From: AC-32 sp963765785
GTDB lineage: Bacteria; Actinomycetota; Thermoleophilia; Gaiellales; Gaiellaceae
Assembly (NCBI GenBank): GCA_963765785.1
Contig: CAVXXW010000018.1
Span: 62,001-126,000 of the forward strand
DNA length: 64,000 nucleotides
Reading direction: 5' to 3'
Notes under the pieces: generated by a model
The model's database searches: none
Told to the model about the DNA's origin: nothing
What the model saw: the letters and a program-made list of their open reading frames with translations, nothing else
Shown: one piece after another, positions 42,064-51,600 of the stretch
Layout of the letters: the number at the start of each line of letters is the position of its first letter
Position numbering within the stretch: position 1 is the stretch's first letter
Made by a program: the position numbers and the translations under genes

Positions 42064-42372
42064 ATGTCCAGCAGCGGGTTTCACCAGCGGCTGCCGGTCA
42101 AGAAACGGCGTCGCTTCGCAGTTGCGCCCACGACACGGCTCGGGAAGTGGGCAGTCGGGCTGGCGGTGGCGAGCTTCGTGCTCGGGATGGGTTGGCGGCT
42201 CATGGGGTCGGTGGGCGGGTTTCCGATGATCGTGGTCGCTCTGGCCAGCGGCGTCGTGGCGCTCCAGGCGATCTTCCGGGACCGAGAGCGAGCGCTCACG
42301 GTCTTCGCAGCGCTCGTGTGGTTCCTCATGGCCGCGGCGTTGCTCGTGGAACTTCTAATCGCCTGGTCTTGA
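42064..42372 (+). CDS. small membrane protein, function unknown
   Basis: A 102-residue protein starting at ATG 42064 after GGAGGTGTCGGGG. A basic N-terminus (FHQRLPVKKRRRFAVAPTTR) leads to three hydrophobic segments (WAVGLAVASFVLGMGWRLM; GGFPMIVVALASGVVALQAIF; ALTVFAALVWFLMAAALLVE). Function unknown. It is divergent from the SnoaL-like gene. Confidence 0.7.
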   Translation: MSSSGFHQRLPVKKRRRFAVAPTTRLGKWAVGLAVASFVLGMGWRLMGSVGGFPMIVVALASGVVALQAIFRDRERALTVFAALVWFLMAAALLVELLIAWS

Positions 42373-42527
42373 CGCTCACCTAGCGCTCTGTCCAGTAGGG
42401 CGCGTCACCCGACCGGGCGGCGGGATCGCGCCATGCGCCAGCGTTCCGCCGCTGCGAGGTGGCGTGCCGCTTGGAGGTGGTGTTCAGTCGTAGGCCGCGA
42501 TGTGTCGGTCCCGGCGCCGGCGGAACC

Positions 42528-45023
42528 CTAGGGCCCGGATGCGGTCGCGACAACATCCGAGCCCCCAGGCCCATCCTGCAGCGCGAGCTCTACTGCGTCG
42601 TCGAACGGGAGCTCGAGCCCTCGGGTACATGCCGTTTCGGCGGCCTGTCCCAGCGCAGTCCGCGCGTTGCCGAGGTAGCGCTCGAGCAGTCTGTCCCAGA
42701 AGTCGACGTGGAGGTCGGTGCCGAGCGAGCGCCACAGCGCCTCGACCGCGGCCGCAAGCTCGATCCCAAGAGCCGATTCACCCTGGCCCGCCTTCGCCAT
42801 TGCGACGCCCTGTACCTCGACGCTTGTCTCGATGACGTCGCCGAGGTCGAGCGCGTCGCGAAGGCTTTGCCGGTAACGGACCTCCGCCTCGGCGCAGTCG
42901 CCGCGAAGCAACGCGCAGTCGGCGAGGAAGTGGATTGCGAAGTGCCTCGTCCTCACGTCGTCTTCCCCTCGCTCGAGGAGTTCGTGCGCGAGGGGTTCGG
43001 CGCGCTCGTCGTCGAGAGCGACCAGTACCTGGCAGACGCCAACGAGCGCTCGCGTCTCGCCGGCGCGGTCTCCGAGAGCGTGCCGGATCGAACGCGCCTC
43101 CTCGAAGGCCGCGAGCGCCACCTCGTTTTCGGCGGCGTCGTAGAAGAAGAGCCAGCCGAGCGCTTCCAGCGCCGCCGCAGTCTCCTCCTGGTCGCCGAGC
43201 TCCTTCCAACGGGTGACTGCCTCCTCCAGCCGCAACCGCCCCTCGTCGACCATCCCGATTCGCGCAGCGAGAGAACCGGACGCCGCGAGCGCCCTCGCCC
43301 GGACTCGGCCGTTCGCGGCCGACGAGTCGAGTGCCGCCCTCAACCGTGCGTCGCCCTCTACGAGATACCCACGCGCGAACCAGAACCAGCCGAGCGCGCC
43401 CGCCAGCTCAACCGCCGCGTCCGGATCGGTCTTCGAGAGCCAGTCGAGTGCAGCCCGCAGGTCGTCGTGATCGCGGTCGAGCCGCGACGACCATTCCGCC
43501 TCGGCCTGATCGCGAAGCTGGTAGGCGGCCTCGGCGAGCCGCGCGAACTCCGCCGCGTGACGAGTGCGAAACGTCTCTTCCTCGCCGGACTCGGCGAGGC
43601 GCTCCAGTCCGTAATCGCGGATCGTCTCGAGCATGAGAAGGCGATCCCCATCGATCGGTTTGAGCAGGCTGAGGTCGACGAGCGCCGAGAGTTCGCTCAC
43701 CTGCCCTTCGCAGACCGACTCCGCCGCCTCGATCCGAAAGATTCCCGCGAATACGGCGAGCCGCGCAAGCAGACGCCGGCCCTCGTCGTCGAGCAGGTCG
43801 TAACTCCATTCGATCGTCGCCTGGAGCGTGCGCTGGCGCTCGGGCGCGTCGCGGGAGCCGCCAGTCAGGAGCGGCAACGCACGCTCGAGCCGTGCGAGCA
43901 GTGCTCCGGGGGCGAGGAGCCGCACGCGAGCGGCCGCGAGCTCGATCGCCAGCGGCAGGTTATCGAGTCTCTTGCAGACAGCCTCGACCGTGGCGTCCGC
44001 CTCGATGTCCCGTCCGACCGCCCGCGCACGCTCGACGAAGAGCGCCACGGCGTCGGTCGGGTTGAGCGGATCGAGCGGATACTCGACCTCGCCCGAGATG
44101 CGCAGCGGCGCCCGGCTCGTCGCGAGCACTCGGAGTCCCGCAGCTGTCGCCAGGAGGTCGGCGACCGTCGGAGCAGCGTCGAGGAGGTGCTCGAAGTTGT
44201 CCAGAAGCAACACGAGCTCGCGGCCGCGCAGGAAGCCGCCCAGATCATCGGGTGCGCCGACCGCCCGCGCGATCTCGGTGGCAACCAGAGCGGGGTCGGT
44301 GAGGGCGCCGAGGGCAACCCAGAAGACACCGTCCGAGACCGCACCGACGAGCTCGGCCGCCACCTGAAGCGCGAGCCGCGTCTTCCCCGTGCCGCCCGGC
44401 CCGGTCAACGTCACGAGCCGTCGATCGCCGACCAGCGCGACGAGCTCGGCCACCTCTCGCTCGCGCCCGAGGAGCGGGCTCGCCGCGACCGGAAGATTCG
44501 TGGCGTCGAGCGTCCGCAGCGGGGGGAACTCACCGTCACCGAGCTGGAACAGACGCTCCGCCTCGACTATGTCCTTCAGTCGATGCTCGCCGAGGTCACG
44601 GAGCCCCGATGTGGGGCCGAGGAGGTCGCGCGTCGTCCTCGAGAGAACGATCTGGCCGCCGTGTGCTGCTGCGGCGATCCGCGCCGCACGGTGCACGTCG
44701 AGGCCGACGTAGCCCTCCTGGGTGACCATCGGCTCACCCGTGTGAATCGCGATGCGAACGCGAACGGGACCGTCGCCCAGCTTGTCGCGGATCTCGTCGG
44801 CGGCGGCAACGGCCTCCGCGGCTCGCGCGAACGCTGCGAAGAACGCATCACCCTGCGTGTCCACCTCAACACCCGAGTGCCGGGCGAGCGAGGCACGAAC
44901 GACAGTGCGGCGGGCAGCGAGAAGATCCGCGTATCCGTCGCCATGCTCGTGAAGCAGCTTCGTCGAGCCCGCGACGTCCGTAAAGAGGAACGTAACGGTG
45001 CCGCTCGGGAGATCCTCTCGCAC
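42528..45023 (-). CDS. class III adenylate/guanylate cyclase fused to NB-ARC-type ATPase and TPR-like region
   Basis: An 831-residue signalling protein. Residues 5-175 form a class III cyclase domain (GTVTFLFTDVAGSTKLLHEH, metal Asp; EVDTQGDAFFAAFARA, second Asp; VGLDVHRAARIAAAAHGGQI). Residues 185-470 form an NB-ARC-like NTPase with a P-loop (VTLTGPGGTGKTRLALQVAA), Walker B (LVLLLDNFEHLLDA) and LRVLATSRAPL. The rest is helical, with repeat-like units (ALDWLSKTDPDAAVELAGAL and later). No LuxR helix-turn-helix is present. It probably couples ligand or protein binding to cAMP synthesis. It starts at GTG 45023. Confidence 0.88.
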   Translation of the reverse strand: MREDLPSGTVTFLFTDVAGSTKLLHEHGDGYADLLAARRTVVRASLARHSGVEVDTQGDAFFAAFARAAEAVAAADEIRDKLGDGPVRVRIAIHTGEPMVTQEGYVGLDVHRAARIAAAAHGGQIVLSRTTRDLLGPTSGLRDLGEHRLKDIVEAERLFQLGDGEFPPLRTLDATNLPVAASPLLGREREVAELVALVGDRRLVTLTGPGGTGKTRLALQVAAELVGAVSDGVFWVALGALTDPALVATEIARAVGAPDDLGGFLRGRELVLLLDNFEHLLDAAPTVADLLATAAGLRVLATSRAPLRISGEVEYPLDPLNPTDAVALFVERARAVGRDIEADATVEAVCKRLDNLPLAIELAAARVRLLAPGALLARLERALPLLTGGSRDAPERQRTLQATIEWSYDLLDDEGRRLLARLAVFAGIFRIEAAESVCEGQVSELSALVDLSLLKPIDGDRLLMLETIRDYGLERLAESGEEETFRTRHAAEFARLAEAAYQLRDQAEAEWSSRLDRDHDDLRAALDWLSKTDPDAAVELAGALGWFWFARGYLVEGDARLRAALDSSAANGRVRARALAASGSLAARIGMVDEGRLRLEEAVTRWKELGDQEETAAALEALGWLFFYDAAENEVALAAFEEARSIRHALGDRAGETRALVGVCQVLVALDDERAEPLAHELLERGEDDVRTRHFAIHFLADCALLRGDCAEAEVRYRQSLRDALDLGDVIETSVEVQGVAMAKAGQGESALGIELAAAVEALWRSLGTDLHVDFWDRLLERYLGNARTALGQAAETACTRGLELPFDDAVELALQDGPGGSDVVATASGP

Positions 45024-45446
45024 GCCGAGTCGATCATGCCGCGAGATAGGGCTCCCGTCTACATCGGCTCTGGAGGGGGGATGGTCTGCTGAGCCAGCGT
45101 CCTCTCCCTAGCTAGGCGGCCCGCGGCTCCTCGACGAACGACTCGTGGACGAGCCCGCCTCGATGCGCTCGAGCAGCGCCGTCTCGTCGGCCCGCAAACC
45201 CGCTTCATGAGGCGGGTTTCGGCTACTCGGACCCGGCGTCTGCTTGCCGCTGGAAACCGCTCAAGACCGCTCGGGACTGGGCGCTACGCGTGCCACGATC
45301 GAGAATCACATCCCGTGTCCTCACCGGTAGCAGCTGGCGCGCTCGTCCTCGAGATCGTCGGCCTCGTCAAGCTCTGGTCGCGCCGCCTGCTCCCGCTTGG
45401 GCGGTCACCTGCGCCCAGCGTTTCGGGAATGTCCCCCGACGGGTGG
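45024..45446. other. gap with repeat module copy B
   Basis: No intact gene. A short minus-strand frame ending GGLVHESFVEEPRAA and stop near 45,112 may be a gene end. The main feature is copy B of the island repeat at 45196-45279. Confidence 0.45.
45196..45279 (+). repeat. island repeat module, copy B
   Basis: AAACCCGC (45196-45203) and GCGGGTTT (45212-45219) form a stem. AACCGCTCAAGACCGCTC and GGGACTG follow, ending at 45279. The hairpin core and the GCTCGGGACTG end are the same as in copy A near tRNA-Ser(CGA). Confidence 0.5.
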
Positions 45447-45728
45447 CTAGAGGGTGTGAAGAGGCACTTCGTAGAACTCAACCGAGGAGCGGCTCCCGGC
45501 GTTCCCTGGTCCCGCGTTCATTGCCTCGTCCCCTTTGCGCATTGCCTCCTCGCTGTCGAACAGCGTCACCCCGAGCATTCCTCCCGACTCGTGATCGACG
45601 AGAAGCAGGAACTTCGCGTCTACAAGCTCGGGTGGCAACGACCCCGCGTCTAGGGCAGAGCGAAGTCTCTGCAGCCTTGCAGCAACGTCTCCCGGTTCGC
45701 CCTCGAACCTCGCCACGCGCGCCCACAC
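45447..45728 (-). CDS. small conserved-type protein, paralogue of the one at 52,139
   Basis: A 93-residue protein beginning ARVARFEGEPGDVAARLQ, with LLVDHESGGMLGVTLFDSEE, AMRKGDEAMN and a C-terminal RSSVEFYEVPLHTL. The plan (ARVxxFEG, FxxxExxxxGDE, SVxxYxV) is the same as in the gene at 52139-52423. It looks like a dimeric alpha/beta barrel stress-type protein. It starts at GTG 45728, one base after the stop of the DUF3303-like gene, so the two are co-transcribed. Confidence 0.68.
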   Translation of the reverse strand: MWARVARFEGEPGDVAARLQRLRSALDAGSLPPELVDAKFLLLVDHESGGMLGVTLFDSEEAMRKGDEAMNAGPGNAGSRSSVEFYEVPLHTL

Positions 45729-45729
45729 T

Positions 45730-46026
45730 TCAGCTGACCGAATCGCGGAAGGCGACGGCCTCTCCGGCGATGGCGGACGAGTCCTCGATCGGCACGATCG
45801 GATTCGTCGTGAACCGCAACCACGGCGCCCACGGGGCCGTGGTACGGGCCAGTGCGTCGGCGCTCTCGGCCTCGATCAGCGCCACACCTCCTCTGCCATC
45901 GGCGAAGCCGTAGAAGCCCTTGAACTCGGCTCCAGCTGGTGGCTGCCATTTCGAGAAGACGCCGAGCGATCTGCGAATCGCGTCTTCGCTCGTATCGATG
46001 AACTCCCAAGTGACGTGAAAAAGCAC
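45730..46026 (-). CDS. DUF3303-like small protein
   Basis: A 98-residue protein. The start GTG 46026 has AGGAAGGGAG ahead and gives LFHVTWEFIDTSEDAIRRSL, FSKWQPPAGAEFKGFYGFAD and GRGGVALIEAESADALARTT, followed by APWAPWLRFTTNPIVPIED. This pattern (a W at the start, FYGxxDGxGGxxxxE, near-C-terminal PxxPxE/D) fits DUF3303 proteins, small alpha/beta barrels of unknown role. It is paired with the gene at 45447. Confidence 0.75.
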   Translation of the reverse strand: MLFHVTWEFIDTSEDAIRRSLGVFSKWQPPAGAEFKGFYGFADGRGGVALIEAESADALARTTAPWAPWLRFTTNPIVPIEDSSAIAGEAVAFRDSVS

Positions 46027-46160
46027 GGCAGCTCCCTTCCTGACGCTGATGGGCAACGACGAGCCATCCAGCAGCCGACCTTACGCCTTGGCTCACGGCG
46101 AGCCAAAGGACAGGACTGGAATGGGCCAGCGCGCGGGAATGTCACCAGAGGCGAAGAACT

Positions 46161-47372
46161 TCAGCCGTCGGCGCGACGCAGGCCGCGAACATCGTACGCT
46201 GGGACCGCGCGCCCGAAGCCTTTCAGCTCCAACTCGCCGACGGAAGCCGCATCGATCGCCCCTTCCACGGCCCCGAATACGCGCTGTCCGATCAGGATCT
46301 GCCCGCCGCCAGCGCGTGTGCTGAGCCGAGAAGCGAGGTTCGTGACCGGCCCGAGTGCTCCGTAATCGTAGCGGCCTTCGAAGCCGATCCGGCCGAGCGT
46401 CGCATAACCCGCCTCGAGGCCTATCCCGAGCCCGAGGTCGATGCCGCGCTTCTGCCAGCGGCGCGCGAGCTCCGCAAACCCTTCCTGAGCGGCGACTGCG
46501 AAGCGGATCGCCCGCAGCTCGTGATCTTCGACGGGGACTGGATCGTTGAAGAAGACCATCACGCCGTCGCCTGCGAAGTGCTCGAGCGTTCCCTCGTAAG
46601 CCCGGATCAGTTGACCGAGCAACTCGTGGTATGCGCGCAGCACTTCGAACAGCTCCTCCGGAGCAGCAGTCTCCGAGAACGACGTGAAGCCACGGAGGTC
46701 GCAGAAGAGGCAGGAGATGTAGGCGCGGTGGCCGGCAAGCAGCTGCTCGCCGTCCTTCGATGAGATGAGCTCCGCGACCTGCGGCGAGATGAAGCGTGAG
46801 AGCTCGGTCCGCTGTCGCTCGATCGCTTCGAACAGCCGCGCGTTCGCGATCGCGATGACGGCCTGGTCGGCGAACGTCTTGACGAGGTCGATCTCGTTGT
46901 GGGCAAAAGGACCGGGCGTATCGCGACCGATCACGATTGCGCCGATGAGCTCCTCGTCCAGGAAGATTGGAACGCCGAGCAACGCGCCGTAGCCCACGAT
47001 TTCCTGGGCCCCGTACGAGTAGTCGGGATCGTCGAGCACGTCTGGGATTTGCACGGATTCACCCGTGAGCGCCACCCGGCCGATGACGGTCGACCGATCC
47101 CGCACGTGCGGATGCTCGACGGAGTAGCCGAAGGCTGCTGGAAGGTCGCCGCTCTCCGAGAAGATCACAAAGAGGTCACCCTCGGCCATGTAGAGCTGGG
47201 CGTGTTCGCCACGACAAAGTCGCCTCGCATCGTCGACGACCTCATCGAGGACGGCCTGGAGCCCTTCGGCGCGAGCAATCGCCCGGAGCACGCCGCTCAG
47301 CGCACGCTGCTGTGCGCGCAGGTCCTCAACCTCGCGGGCGAGCTCTAGAGCGTTGTTGGCGCTGGGCTGCAT
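46161..47372 (-). CDS. GAF-domain class III adenylate/guanylate cyclase
   Basis: A 403-residue protein. Residues about 10-35 are a coiled coil (LELAREVEDLRAQQRALSG). Residues 30-180 are a GAF domain (EVVDDARRLCRGEHAQLYMA, GRVALTGESVQIPDVLDDPD, YGALLGVPIFLDEELIGAIV). Residues 195-403 are a cyclase (RTELSRFISPQVAELISSKD, then ISCLFCDLRGFTSFSETAAP with metal Asp, YEGTLEHFAGDGVMVFFNDP with the second Asp, DYGALGPVTNLASRLSTRAG). It would make cAMP or cGMP in response to a ligand of the GAF domain. It starts at ATG 47372. Confidence 0.92.
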   Translation of the reverse strand: MQPSANNALELAREVEDLRAQQRALSGVLRAIARAEGLQAVLDEVVDDARRLCRGEHAQLYMAEGDLFVIFSESGDLPAAFGYSVEHPHVRDRSTVIGRVALTGESVQIPDVLDDPDYSYGAQEIVGYGALLGVPIFLDEELIGAIVIGRDTPGPFAHNEIDLVKTFADQAVIAIANARLFEAIERQRTELSRFISPQVAELISSKDGEQLLAGHRAYISCLFCDLRGFTSFSETAAPEELFEVLRAYHELLGQLIRAYEGTLEHFAGDGVMVFFNDPVPVEDHELRAIRFAVAAQEGFAELARRWQKRGIDLGLGIGLEAGYATLGRIGFEGRYDYGALGPVTNLASRLSTRAGGGQILIGQRVFGAVEGAIDAASVGELELKGFGRAVPAYDVRGLRRADG

Positions 47373-48307
47373 CCGCGGAGCTGATTCTGACGCTTCACAA
47401 CCCCTTCAGTGGTGACCGCGCTCCTCCAGCTCAGGGGCAAGGGCTGCGCCGACCGAAGCGAGCAACTGGGCCGCGTGGGTATCTGGGCGCATCGGCCGCG
47501 GTCGGGTCACGGGCAGGCCGTGACCTTTCCCAGCTGCCGGGCGATCTACAGCTTCATGAGTGTCGGCTACTCCTACAGCTCGTGGCTCGCCTCTTCTGGC
47601 TTCGTCGCAGGGATAGCCCGTCACGAGGCGGGCTTCCCTCGACACTGTCCAGAACCGCTCCAGACCGCTCCTGAGTGTCGCGCACTGTCGCGCAGATAGA
47701 GGCATCCGGCCGCTAAAGAGCGCGTCGCTAGACGCGCTCTGGGCCATCCCTCGACGACGACCGTCCGCACAAGACCCCACCGCTGACCAGGTGTCCTCTG
47801 TGAGCCGCAGTGCAAAGGTAGATGGCCGGGCGACGTCCGTACCTGCCGGGCAAGCCGCCACAGGGCCTGGTGGGCCCCTAGTCGCCCGGCCTCATCAGTC
47901 GTTACCCGCTCGGCGGGTCGTCGGATCTCTGGGGTCGTACGCCGGACGGTTCCCTCCTCCCCCTGGGGGAGGGATGAATAGGCCACAGAAGGTCCCCGCC
48001 CGGCAGTGGACAGTATCCGTAACTCGAAGCGACTGCCGAGCTCGCGCACGGGCGAGACCCGGACATCTGTCCCCGCTGGCTCTCGCCCACCTGTGCTCAC
48101 CCCCCGCGAGCGGCGAGCGCTACGCCTCGGCCTGACAACCAGCACCGGCGGCGAGTCCGTGTCATCGTCTCTGCGCGACCGCTTCCGGTAACGCCTCCGT
48201 TTCGAGTCTCCGCGCAGACGCTTCTGCAGCCTCATTGCTACGTGGCTGCAACCGCCCCGACGTCTCGCTAGCAGAGAGATCAACCAAGCGAACAAAAGGA
48301 GGCGATC
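47373..48307. other. 935-base gap with repeat module copy C, no intact gene
   Basis: A minus-strand frame ending near 47406 reads DTHAAQLLASVGAALAPELE before its stop and may be the end of a lost gene. Copy C of the island repeat lies at 47615-47674. CCTCCCCCTGGGGGAGG near 47,960 is a short palindrome. Nothing else is recognised. Confidence 0.45.
47615..47674 (+). repeat. island repeat module, copy C
   Basis: AGCCCG (47615-47620) can pair with CGGGCT (47629-47634). AACCGCTCCAGACCGCTC follows at 47653-47670, differing by one base from the same stretch in copy B. Confidence 0.45.
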
Positions 48308-48562
48308 ATGTACAAGCTCGCCACTATCGGAGCCCTGGTTGCAGCGCTCGCAGTTCCCGCTAGCGCCGCCGGGCACGGGATTCGACCACCCCGAGTGCAC
48401 GCGCAGGTTGCCTGTACGCAGACCGTGGTGATTCTTCCCGGACGCGGCTACGGCATGTGCGACGGCCAACTCTGGTTTCGCGACCCGTACACCGGCGCGA
48501 TGACGAGGGGGCCGGCGTTCTGGAGGCACGAGCCCCTGAATCGGCCCGACGATCACCCGTAG
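48308..48562 (+). CDS. small secreted protein, function unknown
   Basis: An 84-residue protein with a signal peptide (MYKLATIGALVAALAVPASA). The mature part is about 64 residues with two cysteines (AQVACTQTVVILPGRGYGMC) and then DGQLWFRDPYTGAMTRGPAF. AAAGGAGGCG lies six bases ahead of ATG 48308. It is followed by a terminator. A disulfide-stabilised secreted peptide is likely. Confidence 0.7.
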   Translation: MYKLATIGALVAALAVPASAAGHGIRPPRVHAQVACTQTVVILPGRGYGMCDGQLWFRDPYTGAMTRGPAFWRHEPLNRPDDHP

Positions 48563-48596
48563 ATCGTGGACGACGAAGCTCCGAGCGACAACCGAT

Positions 48597-48630
48597 GCAC
48601 CCGCGCGGGGCGAGCGACCCGCGCGGGTGC
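48597..48630. terminator. bidirectional hairpin terminator
   Basis: GCACCCGCGCGGG (48597-48609) pairs exactly with CCCGCGCGGGTGC (48618-48630) around eight bases. It lies between the ends of the converging small secreted protein and subtilase genes and may serve both. Confidence 0.8.
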
Positions 48631-48641
48631 GAACTACTTCA

Positions 48642-51600
48642 CTACTTGATCTTGTAGCTGTACCGGAACGCCAGCTCCTCGTTCCCGGTGAGGACGCGCT
48701 GGCTGAAGTCGTCGACGTACAGGACGCCGTCGACCTTCTCGTTGCGCGCGCCTTGCGGCGTGAACGTGACCGTGATCGTCCCCGACTGACCCGGCCCGAG
48801 CTGCAGCGGCGTGTACCCGGTGCCGTCGATCAGGACGCGCCACCAGTCGCCAGTGGTCGAGTCGGCGTTGCGGTCGAACGCCTTCATTCGCGCGAGCATC
48901 CCGACCGTCGCCGACCCTGAGGCGGCACCGTTGAACGGCCCGCGCAGCGAGGGTGCGAGGAACCAGAGGCCGTTGGACAGCTCCGGCGGTCCGCTGAAGG
49001 ACGCCGACGCGTCATTGCCCTGACTGACGCCGAGCAGGTCGGGGTCGCCCTCGCCGAGCACGCCGAAGCCCATCTCGAGCACGATCGGCTGTGTGGCCTG
49101 AGCGGCGCCGAGCACCGCGTCCGCCTGGGTCGGGACGAGGAAGTTCGGCACGGCGGTGCCGGGCAGCGGGACCGTCGCCGGCGCGAACAGCGGGAGCAGC
49201 GAGTCGATCTCCGACCGGTTGGCCAATCGCGGGTCGGCGAACACGTCCATCGTCCCCGGCCCGGTGTTCGTGACCGCGATCGTCGCCGTGATCGGCTGCC
49301 CTGCCTTGACCTTTTCGCCGTCCGGTAGGCCGGTGGCATGGATCGCCGGCGGGTCGAACGAGACCACGCCGTGGTACGGCGTCGAGAGCACCGTCCCGCC
49401 CACGGGCGAGGTCGGCGTGACGACGAACTTCCACCGCCCCGCCTGCGGGGAGATCGCGAACGCCTCGAGCCCGTGCGTGAACGTCGCGTGACCCGTGTTC
49501 GGGTCGACGTACAGCGACGACGCGGAGCCCAGCAGCGTGCCCTTCGGGTCGATCAGCCACCCGATCACCTCGGTCCCGGCGTTGTTCGGCCAGGAGAGCG
49601 AGACGCTCAGCGACTTCGCCTTCTTCGGCACGTCGAACTGGAACGTGTCGGTCTGCGCCACGAACTCGCGGCCGTTGCCGCCGAGCAGCGTGCCGTCGAA
49701 CGTGCCGCCGTGCACGTTGGTCGGCACCAGCGAGCGCAGGACGACCGGCAGCACGGTCGCGTCGCCCGAAATGTCGGAGACGACCAGGTCGTGGGCGCTG
49801 TCGCCCGCGGCCGACGGCATCGTCGTGCGGAAGTGGAACTTGCCGGTCTTGCCCGGCTTCAGCGTCTGGCTGGACGGCGAGACGCTGTCCACCTCGGTGT
49901 ATTTCTGCGTGGCGAACTCGAGGTGGACGGTGCCGCTGAATGTGCCGTCGCGCAGGAAGACGATCGCCCTCCACGTCCCGCCGACGGGCTTTCGGACGTC
50001 GACCTGGCCGTGGTTGCCGTTCCCCTGCGGGCGGGTGTACGCGGCGTAGGCGCCGGTCGGGTCGATCAGCGCCAGCCCGACGCGCGCGTTCGGCCCGCTC
50101 CAGGCGTCGGAGGCGAGCAGGCGGTCGGTCCCTGACGGGATCGCGAACGTCGTCGTGACGGCCGGCCGCGCCGAGCCGAACTGGTCGACGAACACCGGCG
50201 TCGTTCCGAGGGTGACGTTCTGCGTCGAGTCGGACACCGGCGTGAGCGCCCGCGCGTGCGCGCTGACGGTCTGCGTGGTGGCGCCCGTGTTGGTGACGGA
50301 GAACGCGCCGTGTGCCTTCGTGCCGGCGTCCTGGGCGAACGTGAGCTTGCTCGGGCCGATCAGCAGGCTGTGGCCGGTCGGCGTGCCACCGTTCACGGAC
50401 AGTGCGGCCTGGACTGCCTTCAGCGCGTCGACCTCGCCGGTTCCCTCCTCCTGGGTCGGGAGACCGAGGTCGTTGGCCGTGCTGAGCAGGATCTGCTTGA
50501 CCAGCGCCGGCGACGGCGTTTGGCCGCCGTGGGTGGAGCGGTAGGCCTGGATGACCAGAGCCGCGGCACCCGCGGTCAGCGGCGTGGACTGGCTCACGCC
50601 GCCAAACTGCTCGAGCGACGCGGGCGTTCCCGCGAAGCTCACGCACTCCTGGTAGATGGCCGGGTTGGGCGTGCAGAGCGCCCAGTCGGCCTCCCCTGGG
50701 GCCGAGACGTCCGGCGTGTCGGCGAGCTGGCTGAAGCCGCCGCCGCTGATCGAGGAGACGTTGTCGTTCAGCCAGGTCCCGTTCGAGAACTGGAACGCGT
50801 ACGAGGTCGTCTGCGCGTAGGCCCGAAAGTTGGTCGTCGCCGCCGTGTCGATCACGTTCGGGTCGGTGGCGGGCGTCGTCGGGCCCTGCGTGGCGCCCGA
50901 GTCGTTCGTGCCCTGTGAGACGGTGATCCCGGAACGGACGGCTGCGTCGTTGAACATCTTGACGGCGTCGAGCGCCGTGTCCGGCATCGTGTAGCCGCCG
51001 AAGGACTCGCTCAGGATGTCGGCGTGATCCTGCGTGACGGCCCAGTCGAGGCCCTGGATGATCACCGAGGTGAACGAGCCGCCCTCGCCGAACACCTTCA
51101 TGCCGATCAGCGAGGCGCCGGGCGCCACGCCGCGGACGCGGATGTTGCATCCCGGCGGCAGCGGGTGCGCCGGGTTGACGAATTGCGAGAGGTCATACAC
51201 GACTCTGCCCTGAGCCGCCACCGAGCTCGCGTCGCCGAACGCCTCCGCGCCGCCGGACGGGGCGTTCGGGCCCTCGCCGGTGAAGTCGCGATAGTCGATG
51301 AAGACGTGCGAGCCGTCGGAGCGGATGAAGTCCGGGTTGTTGATGTCGACGCCGTCGGCGAAGAACGCAACCTTGACCCCCGCGCCCGTGGCCAGGTTCG
51401 CGGCCTGCGGAATCGACGGGTCGGCGAAGGCGACGTGCATCGTCTGCAGCGCCTCCGGCTCGAGCAGCGGCTTGGACGGATCCGCCGGGCAGACGCCGCT
51501 CTGAGGCGTCGTCGGGTTGCCCGGGTCGAACGACGACGGCGCGGAGACACTCGAGCTCGGCGCCTCCGGCGCCTGGATCGGTTTGATCGCCGCGTCGGGG

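Noticed and set aside
42459..45092. Plus-strand open frame of 877 residues
   Set aside because: It is the antisense of the cyclase/NB-ARC gene and shows no motif.
47406..47861. Minus-strand 151-residue frame as a real gene
   Set aside because: Only the last 20 or so residues look coding; the rest overlaps repeat module C and is not coherent.
49012..51150. Minus-strand frame of 712 residues inside the subtilase
   Set aside because: It is a shifted frame of the same gene, rich in Arg and His, without a start signal.
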